A DNA stretch of 64,000 nt from Azotobacter vinelandii CA (GTDB lineage: Bacteria > Pseudomonadota > Gammaproteobacteria > Pseudomonadales > Pseudomonadaceae). This document shows positions 57,378-64,000 of the stretch, piece after piece. The notes under the pieces are model-generated. The model saw only the letters and a list, made by a program, of their open reading frames with translations. It did no database searches and had not been told where the DNA came from. Every line of letters starts with the position of its first letter. Positions within the stretch are counted from its first letter, which is position 1. A program made the position numbers and the translations under genes. The stretch is from NCBI RefSeq assembly GCF_000380335.1, contig NC_021149.1:2904501-2968500 (forward strand). The letters are read 5' to 3'.

Positions 57378-59648
57378 TCACAGGTTCTGGTAGCGGTTCA
57401 TGTCCAGCACCCCGGCCTCCAGCGGTTCGGTTTCCCGCATCCAGGCCGAAAGATCGTTGAAATAGCGCCAGAACTCCGGATGGCTGCGGCGCACGCCCCA
57501 GCGCTCGACGACGGCCACGAAGCTCGCTCCTGCCCTCGCCTGCTCCAGCGCCGCGACGAAATCCGGCACTTCCTCGGCACGGACATTGAAGAGGAAGTTG
57601 GGGTAGCTGCTCAGCACGCCCGGATAGAGCGTCAGTGTATCCAGCGTCGGCTGGTAGCGCAGACGCTCGCCGAAAATGAATGCCACGTTGCTGTGCGCTC
57701 GGTTGCGCAGCAGGCTGTAGACCTCCCGTTTTCCTTCGCCGTATTCGATGCGCAGCAGGCTGGCCTCCGGCAGGGCGAGCACCACCGGCAGGCCGGCCGC
57801 GGGCCGGCTGACCAGACGGCTGAGGACCTGTTCGGCATACTGCAACTCCCGCGCCACGCCAGGCCGGTGGCAATGCGCCGAGCGGCAGCGGTTGAACGGA
57901 TCGGGACGGGCATTGATCGCTACGTGCCGTTCCAGCAGGCGTCCGGCGAAAGCGCGGACCGGTTCGCGTTGCGGCAGATCCAGCACCGAGGGCGTCTCGC
58001 TGTCGACCTCGGTATAGGCGAGCCAGAGCTTGAGCTGGCCACTGTTCTCGTACCAACTGTCGAGGATCGCCTGGCGCGTGCCGGACGGCAGCAGGCGCAG
58101 GAAGTTCTGCTCGGCGCCGTTGCGGATCAGGTCGAAGTACAGGCGCGTCTGCAATTGATGGGAAACGTTGCCGAATACGTCGAAATTCACCACCAACTGG
58201 TAGTAGGTGCGCTCGAACAGCGGGAAATCCAGCAGCCACAGGGTCTGCGGCACGGCTCCGACCAGTCCCTTGCGTACCGAGGCGCTGTCGTGCTGGCGGA
58301 AGATGGTCAGCAAGGCGTTGTCGTTGCCGCTCCACAAATCCGACCATGCGGCCGGATGCTCGGCGTAAGCCTGGCGGCGCAGGTTCTCGTAGCGCTTGAG
58401 GCGATCCGTGTAGGCGCTCCAGAGGCCCCAAAGGCCGGCGATATCGTCGATCTGGCCGGGCAGCACGAGCAGCGGCGTCGTCGCCTCGCGATACTGCGCG
58501 TCGGTGAGATAGAGATCCCGCTCGGGAGCCTGGAACAACGTCCAGAAGTGGTCGCGGATCACGTCCGTGGCGATCTGCCCGCGGCATACCGGGCCACGGA
58601 TGAAGGTACGCACGAAGTATTCGGCATTGTCCAGCATGAAGCGGTAGCGCGCCTGCGCCGGAATCGCCGCGAAGGTCTCGAACGGATTGGCGCGGTGCTG
58701 GGCACCGTGGCCGGGCAGTTCCGCCACCTGCCAGTCGCCGGAGAAGAACAGCTCGCGCACCCGGGCGAGCTTGCGCGGGCCGAGCGGATAGGTGATGTGC
58801 GTCTTGTGCACGATCACGTCGGCAACCGGTCGCAGCCGGTAATGGAAATCGCCGCCGGGGTCGTCGTTGGGGCGCCGCGTGGCGATCGGCTCGACCGGCT
58901 GGCCGGAAGGCGTGCGCGAACGCACCAGTTGGAAGAAGTGCCCCGGCGCGCCACCCTCGAAATGCAGGTGGGCGAGGAACAGGTGCTCGTACAGCCAGCG
59001 GGCGACCAGCCGGGAACGCGGATCACGCGCGTTCAGCAGCCGTTCCCAGGCGGCGATCTGCGCCACCTCGGCCGGCGACGGTTCGAGCGGCGCCGCGTCG
59101 ATCGGAGCCCCCTGTTCCAGCCATTTCCTCAGGGTCGCGTACTCGCCGTCGGTCAGGCCGGTGACGGCGAAAGGCATGCCGGCCAGAGGATTGGCGCGGG
59201 CGAAGGCCTCGAATTCGCCGGGCAGCGGACAACTGTTGCGCCGTTCGATGCCGATCTCCAGATCCTTCGGCAAAGGGGCGTTGTGCACCAGCGGACGGCC
59301 GCGACCGAGCTCCAGCATGCGCGCCATCAGCGCCGCCTGGCCGCCGCCGTCGAGCACCGAATGAAAGCCCTTGCGCCGCCAGGCCGCCTCACCTTCGGCA
59401 TCGAGGAACAGCCGGGTGGTTTCCTGGGCCTCGGTGCGCAGCCCGTCGTACACCGGCAACTTGTGGGCGCCGCGCTGTGCCCCTTCGCCGCTGCCCAGGT
59501 TGAGCTGGCAGGGCGAGTCGTAGCAGGCATGGCAAGCCACGCATTTGGCGGTGAAGATCGGCTGGATGTCGCGGCGGTACGACAATTCTTCGGCCCGCGC
59601 CACGACGCCGAGCGCCAGCAGCACGAGGAGGAAAAGGCGAAGCGGCAT
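57378..59648 (-). CDS. cti: Fatty acid cis/trans isomerase
   Basis: Periplasmic heme enzyme that converts cis to trans unsaturated fatty acids in membrane phospholipids as a rapid response to solvents and heat, found mainly in Pseudomonas and Vibrio. The 756-residue product has a signal peptide (MPLRLFLLVLLALGVVARA) and a cytochrome-c-type heme site C36-V-A-C39-H40 just after it. Long family-typical blocks follow (HFHLEGG-like HLHFEGGAPGHFFQLVRSRTP; FIRGPVCRGQIATDVI; YWRYFNDL-like FWRYFNDL). I chose the ATG at 59648, with AGGAG upstream, over one 13 codons earlier. Confidence 0.94.
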   Translation of the reverse strand: MPLRLFLLVLLALGVVARAEELSYRRDIQPIFTAKCVACHACYDSPCQLNLGSGEGAQRGAHKLPVYDGLRTEAQETTRLFLDAEGEAAWRRKGFHSVLDGGGQAALMARMLELGRGRPLVHNAPLPKDLEIGIERRNSCPLPGEFEAFARANPLAGMPFAVTGLTDGEYATLRKWLEQGAPIDAAPLEPSPAEVAQIAAWERLLNARDPRSRLVARWLYEHLFLAHLHFEGGAPGHFFQLVRSRTPSGQPVEPIATRRPNDDPGGDFHYRLRPVADVIVHKTHITYPLGPRKLARVRELFFSGDWQVAELPGHGAQHRANPFETFAAIPAQARYRFMLDNAEYFVRTFIRGPVCRGQIATDVIRDHFWTLFQAPERDLYLTDAQYREATTPLLVLPGQIDDIAGLWGLWSAYTDRLKRYENLRRQAYAEHPAAWSDLWSGNDNALLTIFRQHDSASVRKGLVGAVPQTLWLLDFPLFERTYYQLVVNFDVFGNVSHQLQTRLYFDLIRNGAEQNFLRLLPSGTRQAILDSWYENSGQLKLWLAYTEVDSETPSVLDLPQREPVRAFAGRLLERHVAINARPDPFNRCRSAHCHRPGVARELQYAEQVLSRLVSRPAAGLPVVLALPEASLLRIEYGEGKREVYSLLRNRAHSNVAFIFGERLRYQPTLDTLTLYPGVLSSYPNFLFNVRAEEVPDFVAALEQARAGASFVAVVERWGVRRSHPEFWRYFNDLSAWMRETEPLEAGVLDMNRYQNL

Positions 59649-59711
59649 GGGGCTGCTCCTGGAAGCGGGACGGCATTCTAACCGCAAGCGCCCCCGCCTC
59701 GGCCGTTGCCG

Positions 59712-61250
59712 TCAATCCTCTTGCGGATCTTCCAGCCGCGCCTGTTCCAGCCGCTCGTCCAGCTTCTCGAGATTGTCCAGCTCGGCGCTGTCCCAGCCAC
59801 CGCCGAGAGCGGCGATCAGTTGCACGCTGGCGGTCAGCCGGTTGCTCAGGAGGGTCAGGACGGTGCGCTCGTTGGACAAGGCCGCGGTCTGCACATCGAC
59901 CACGCTGGAGTAGTCGACGGTACCGGCCTTGTACTGGTTCTCCATCAGCCGGCGGGACTCCTGGGCCGCCTCCACCGCCTCCTGCTGGGCCCGGGTCTCG
60001 CGCTCCAGCACGCTCAGTTGCACCAGGTAGTCCTCCACCTCGCGGAAGCTGTCCAGCACCGTCTGCCGGTAGGTCGCCACCGCCTGCTGGTGGGTGGCCC
60101 GCGCCTGGTCCACCTGGGCACGCAGCAGGCCGCCGTCGAACAGGGTCAGGGCCATTTCCGGGCTGATGTTCCAGAAGCGGTTGTCCTTCTCGAACCAGTA
60201 GTCTGTATGGGTGGCACGATAACCGCCCGCCGCGCTCAGGCTGAAGGTCGGGAAACGCGCCGCCTTGGCCACGCCGATCAGCGCGTTGGCGGACATCACC
60301 TCGCGCTCGGCCGCGGCCACGTCGGGGCGGCGCTCGATCAGTTGCGACGGCAGCAGCGTGGGGATTTCCGGCAGGTCCGGCAGGCTGTCCAGCTCGGCCA
60401 GCTCGAGCTCGGACGGCGGCACGCCGATCAGCACGGCGATGGCATGCTCCAGTTGCGCGCGCTGGTAATCGAGGTCGATGGCCTGGGCCTCGGTGCTCTT
60501 CAGTTGGGTCTGCGCCTGGGTCACATCGGCCTTGGTGACCATGCCGGCGCGATACTGGTTCTCGGTCAGCCGCAAGGTGCGTGCGTAGGCCTCCACCGTG
60601 GCCTTGAGCAGGCGCCGCTGGCCATCCAGCACGCGCAGTTGCAGGTAGCTCTGGGCCAGGGTCGACTGCTGGCTGAGGCGCACCGCGGCGAGATCGGCGG
60701 CGCTGGCCTGCAGGCCGGCGCGATCCGACTCCAACTGGCGGCGCATCTTGCCCCAGAAGTCCAGTTCCCAACTGATGTTGCTGACCGCGTTGTAGCTGTT
60801 GGAAATGGTCCCGCCACCGCCGCCGGAGCTCACCGTCGAGCCGTCGGGCAGGCGCGAGGTACCGCCGCTGCCGCTGGCCGTCGCCGAGCGGGTTTCGTCG
60901 ACGGTGACCCGCCCGGTCGGGAAGAAGTCCGCCTTCGCCGTGCGTACCGTCGCCTTCGCCTGCAGGTACTGGGCGATCGACTGGGCGACGGTCTGGTTGG
61001 ACTCATCCAGCCGGCGCATCAGATCGTCGAGGATGGGATCGCCGTACATTTCCCACCAGGGACCGCGTTCGGCCTCGTCGGCCGGCGTGGCCAGCTTCCA
61101 GCCCTCGCCCTCCCTGAAGCTGTCCGGGGCGGACAATTGCGGTCGCTGGTAGTCCGGCCCGAGGGTGCAGCCACCGAGGGCCAGGCCCAGGGCAAGCGTC
61201 ATCGACCAGGCCAGTCGGTTGGGACGGAAAGATAAAACGGATGCGGTCAT
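59712..61250 (-). CDS. opmB: RND efflux outer-membrane lipoprotein (NodT family, OpmB-like)
   Basis: TolC-like trimeric channel. The 512-residue product has a lipobox LALGGC with acylated C28, then the family start TLGPDYQRPQLSAPDSF. Two repeats with long coiled-coil helices follow, including NISWELDFWGKMRRQLESDRA, FSLSAAGGYRATH and TVDYSSVVDVQTALL-like stretches. Its ATG overlaps the stop of the pump gene (ATGA at 61247-61250), so the two are coupled. OpmB is inferred from the MuxC-like partner; any NodT lipoprotein of an RND system is the fallback. Confidence 0.88.
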   Translation of the reverse strand: MTASVLSFRPNRLAWSMTLALGLALGGCTLGPDYQRPQLSAPDSFREGEGWKLATPADEAERGPWWEMYGDPILDDLMRRLDESNQTVAQSIAQYLQAKATVRTAKADFFPTGRVTVDETRSATASGSGGTSRLPDGSTVSSGGGGGTISNSYNAVSNISWELDFWGKMRRQLESDRAGLQASAADLAAVRLSQQSTLAQSYLQLRVLDGQRRLLKATVEAYARTLRLTENQYRAGMVTKADVTQAQTQLKSTEAQAIDLDYQRAQLEHAIAVLIGVPPSELELAELDSLPDLPEIPTLLPSQLIERRPDVAAAEREVMSANALIGVAKAARFPTFSLSAAGGYRATHTDYWFEKDNRFWNISPEMALTLFDGGLLRAQVDQARATHQQAVATYRQTVLDSFREVEDYLVQLSVLERETRAQQEAVEAAQESRRLMENQYKAGTVDYSSVVDVQTAALSNERTVLTLLSNRLTASVQLIAALGGGWDSAELDNLEKLDERLEQARLEDPQED

Positions 61251-64000
61251 AACGAGGTATCCAGAGCGGCATCGCTGCGCACGCCGCGCCAGCGGTTGAA
61301 GCGGTGACGCAGACGGTCGAAGAACAGGTAGACCGCCGGCGTGCTGTAGAGGGTGAGCAACTGGCTGAGCACCAGACCGCCGACGATGGCGATCCCCAGC
61401 GGCCGGCGCATCTCCGCGCCTTCGGCGGTATCCAGCAGCAACGGCACGGCACCGAGGATGGCCGACAAAGTGGTCATCAGGATCGGCCGGAAGCGCAGCA
61501 GGCAGGCGCGCCGGATCGACTCCTCGGGACTCAGCCGCTCCTGGCGTTCCAGGTGCAGCGCCAGGTCGATCATCAGGATGGCGTTTTTCTTCACCACGCC
61601 GATCAGCAGGAACAGGCCGAGCAGCGAGATCAGGCTGAATTCGTCGCCGACCAGCTCGATCGCCAGCAACGCGCCGACGCCCGCCGAAGGCAGCGTGGAG
61701 AGGATGGTCAGCGGGTGGACGTAGCTCTCGTAAAGGATGCCGAGCACTATGTACACCACCATCAGGGCACCGAGGATCATCAGCGGCTGCGCCTTCTGCG
61801 CCTGCTGCAGGGCGCCGCTGGTGCCGCCGAGTATCCCCTGCACCTCGGTGGGCAGACCGACCCGCGCCACCGCCTGCTCGATCGCCTGGTTGGCCTCCAG
61901 CGCGCTGTAGCCGGGCGCGACCGAATAACTGATGTTCTCCGCGGCGAACTGGCCCTGATGCTGCACCCGGTCTTCCTCCAGGCCGAGCTCCCAGCGGGCG
62001 AAGGCCGACAGCGGCACGCGCAGCCCGTCGTCGGTGATCACCTGGACCATGTCCAGCGCCTGAGGAGACTGGGCGTACTTCGGATCGATCTCCATCACCA
62101 CCTTGTACTGGTTCAGATCGTTATAGATGGTGGAGATCTGCCGCTGGCTGAAGGCGTTGTTCAGCACCGCAGTGATCATGTCCATGTCCACGCCCAGGCG
62201 CTTGGCGCTCTCGCGATCCACCACCAGGCGGATCTGCTGGGCACCGTCGCCCTGCTTGGCCTCGATGTCGGTGAGCTGCGGCAGGGCGGCCAGAGCCTCG
62301 CGCACCTTGGGCAGCCAGACGTTGAGCAGGTCGAGATCGCTGGACAGCAGCACGAATTCGTTTTCCGAAGTGCGCCCCTGGCGTCCGCCGAACTGCAGGT
62401 CCTGGTCGGCCATCAGGTACATCTGCCCGCCCGGCACCTTGGGCATGTTCTTGCGCAGGCGGTCGATCACCTGCTGGGCGGACAGACCGCGCTCGGCGAT
62501 CGGCTTCAGGCGGATCATCAGCATGGCATTGCTGACCCCGCCCGAGCCGCCGCTGAAACCGGCCACGCTCTGCACCGCCGGATCGGCCAGCAGCGCCTTG
62601 CGGAACTCCTCCAGCTTCGGCTGCATGACCTGGAAGGACAGTCCGTCGTCGCCGCGCACGAAGCCCGACAACTGGCCGGCATCCTGCTGCGGCATGAAGG
62701 TCTTGGGCACCTCGACATAGAGGTAGACGTTCAGGGCCATGGTCGCCAGCAGGCCGACCAGCATCAGCGTCGAATGGCGCAGCGCCCAGTCCAGGCTGCG
62801 CGCGTAGCCGGCCAGCACCCGCGCCTGCAGGCGGCCGGCGAAGCGTCCCAGGCGACCGGGCGCGCGGGCCTCCTGCCCGGACTTCAGCCAGCGCGCGCAG
62901 AGCATCGGCGTCAGGGTCAGCGAGACCAGCAGGGAAATCAGGATGGCCACCGCCAGGGTGATGGAGAACTCACGGAACAGCCGCTCGATGATACCGCCCA
63001 TGAACAGGATGGAGAGGAACACCACCACCAGCGACAGGTTCATCGACAGCAGGGTGAAGCCCACCTCGCGCGAGCCCTTGAGCGCCGCCGCCAGCGGCTT
63101 CTCGCCCTCCTCGATGTGCCGGGCGATGTTCTCCAGCACCACGATGGCGTCGTCCACCACCAGGCCGGTGGCGATGATCAGCGCCATCAGCGACAGGTTG
63201 TTCAGGGAGAAGCCCCACAGGTACATCACCGCGAAGCTGCCGACCAGCGACACCGGCACCGCCAGCGCGGGGATCAGCGCGGCGCGCCAGTGGCCGAGGA
63301 AGGCCAGCACCACCAGGATCACCAGGGCCACGGCGATCAGCAGGGTACGCTCGGCCTCGTGCAGGGTGGCGCGGATCACCGGCGAGCGGTCCATCGCCAC
63401 TTCCAGCTCGACGCTGGCCGGGATCACCGCGCGCAGCATCGGCAGCCGGTCGCGGATCTCGGTGATGGTTTCGAGGATGTTGGCGTCGGCCTGTCGGTAG
63501 ACGATCACCAGCACCGCGTCCTCGTCGTTGTAGAAGCCGCTGTTGTAGCGGTCCTCCAGGCCGTCGTGGACCCTGGCCACATCGCTCAGGCGCACCGGCC
63601 CGTCGTTCTGGTAGCGAATCACCAGCGGCCGGTAGTCGGCGGCGCGCTCCAGTTGGTCGCTGGCCTGCACCTGCCAGTGGCGCTCGCCGTCCTCCACCGC
63701 GCCCTTGGGCCGCCGCACGTTGGCCGCGGCGATCGCCTGGCGCACCTCGTCGAGGGCGATGTTGTACTGGTCGAGCAGGCGCGGCTCCAGTTCGATCCGC
63801 ACCGCCGGCAGCGAGCTGCCGCCGACCTGAACCTGGCCCACCCCGCTCACCTGCGAAAGCTTCTGCGCCACTATGCTCGAGGCGACGTCGTAGAGCTGGC
63901 CCTTGTCGAGCACCGGCGAGGTCAGCGAGAGCACCATGATCGGCGCCTGGGAGGGATTGATCTTGCGGTAGGTGGGCATGCTGCGCATGCCGCTGGGCAA
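61247..64000 (-). CDS. muxC: RND multidrug efflux pump, MuxC/MdtC-like, 5' end beyond window
   Basis: Inner-membrane proton-driven pump subunit. The frame is open to the right edge (918 codons including the stop); family members are about 1030-1040 residues, so about 120 N-terminal residues are missing. Visible parts include TYRKINPSQAPIMVLSL, and the transmembrane relay region GLVVDDAIVVLENIARHIEEG with the two essential Asp residues. GALMVVYIVLGILYESYVHP and LLGLFLLIGVVKKNAILMID also occur. The MdtC/MuxC-like sequence suggests a heteromeric pump with a MuxB partner upstream. It is followed by its channel gene with overlapping stop and start. Confidence 0.88.
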   Translation of the reverse strand: MPSGMRSMPTYRKINPSQAPIMVLSLTSPVLDKGQLYDVASSIVAQKLSQVSGVGQVQVGGSSLPAVRIELEPRLLDQYNIALDEVRQAIAAANVRRPKGAVEDGERHWQVQASDQLERAADYRPLVIRYQNDGPVRLSDVARVHDGLEDRYNSGFYNDEDAVLVIVYRQADANILETITEIRDRLPMLRAVIPASVELEVAMDRSPVIRATLHEAERTLLIAVALVILVVLAFLGHWRAALIPALAVPVSLVGSFAVMYLWGFSLNNLSLMALIIATGLVVDDAIVVLENIARHIEEGEKPLAAALKGSREVGFTLLSMNLSLVVVFLSILFMGGIIERLFREFSITLAVAILISLLVSLTLTPMLCARWLKSGQEARAPGRLGRFAGRLQARVLAGYARSLDWALRHSTLMLVGLLATMALNVYLYVEVPKTFMPQQDAGQLSGFVRGDDGLSFQVMQPKLEEFRKALLADPAVQSVAGFSGGSGGVSNAMLMIRLKPIAERGLSAQQVIDRLRKNMPKVPGGQMYLMADQDLQFGGRQGRTSENEFVLLSSDLDLLNVWLPKVREALAALPQLTDIEAKQGDGAQQIRLVVDRESAKRLGVDMDMITAVLNNAFSQRQISTIYNDLNQYKVVMEIDPKYAQSPQALDMVQVITDDGLRVPLSAFARWELGLEEDRVQHQGQFAAENISYSVAPGYSALEANQAIEQAVARVGLPTEVQGILGGTSGALQQAQKAQPLMILGALMVVYIVLGILYESYVHPLTILSTLPSAGVGALLAIELVGDEFSLISLLGLFLLIGVVKKNAILMIDLALHLERQERLSPEESIRRACLLRFRPILMTTLSAILGAVPLLLDTAEGAEMRRPLGIAIVGGLVLSQLLTLYSTPAVYLFFDRLRHRFNRWRGVRSDAALDTSL

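Overview
The window is a high-GC gammaproteobacterial chromosome segment of the Pseudomonadaceae. The run rarA-lolA-ftsK / trxB-aat-bpt-infA / clpA-clpS / cspD-idh / nudix-mnmA-hflD-purB / aceA / nuoA-N follows the Pseudomonas order as I remember it. The complex I genes (fused nuoCD, long nuoG), the 531-residue isocitrate lyase and the monomeric isocitrate dehydrogenase also fit. Azotobacter or a close Pseudomonas (stutzeri-like) is my best guess. That guess rests on recalled family knowledge, not on a search.

Layout. 1-4904 (minus): rarA (3' end cut by the window edge), lolA, ftsK. 5352-8139 (plus): trxB, aat, bpt, infA. 8220-10882 (minus): clpA, clpS. Together aat, bpt, clpA and clpS cover N-degron tagging, recognition and unfolding. 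11112-14184 (plus): cspD and monomeric idh, followed by a decayed IS4-family transposase (14332-15259). 15404-21728 (plus): Nudix hydrolase, mnmA, hflD, purB, roxA, GNAT and a periplasmic secretin-N-like protein. 22006-25740: aceA, with a promoter region rich in dyads, then a PhoX-like phosphatase. 26171-41091: the complete 13-gene nuo operon for NADH:quinone oxidoreductase, with a possible Anr box upstream and two hairpins inside the operon. 41171-43519 (minus): a PepSY protein, OmpR-type regulator and sensor kinase resembling the Fe(II)-responsive BqsRS system. 43750-46710: queD, a lytic transglycosylase, and an isolated gspG-gspF pair from a type II secretion system. 46734-49238 (minus): a membrane MASE3-GGDEF-EAL protein.

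49239-53100 is the accessory-looking part. It holds an ABM-domain membrane protein, an HMCES/YedK-like protein, a 117-bp nested inverted repeat, a small membrane ORF, a consensus-like Fur box inside a strong promoter with no gene behind it, and a frameshifted tyrosine-integrase tail. 53120-64000 returns to conserved genes: an ABC-F ATPase (YbiT type), uppP, a small frameshifted ORF, an 88-residue conserved-looking protein, nfuA, cti, and an RND pump gene with its outer-membrane lipoprotein (muxC/opmB type). The pump gene runs off the right edge.

I found no tRNA, rRNA or CRISPR array. Nothing in the window is clearly a new multi-gene system. The best leads for undescribed biology are the orphan Fur-type promoter at 52066-52093, the translationally coupled mini-ORF before the PepSY gene, the large hairpin between nuoF and nuoG, the dyads upstream of aceA, and the nested inverted repeat at 50500-50616.
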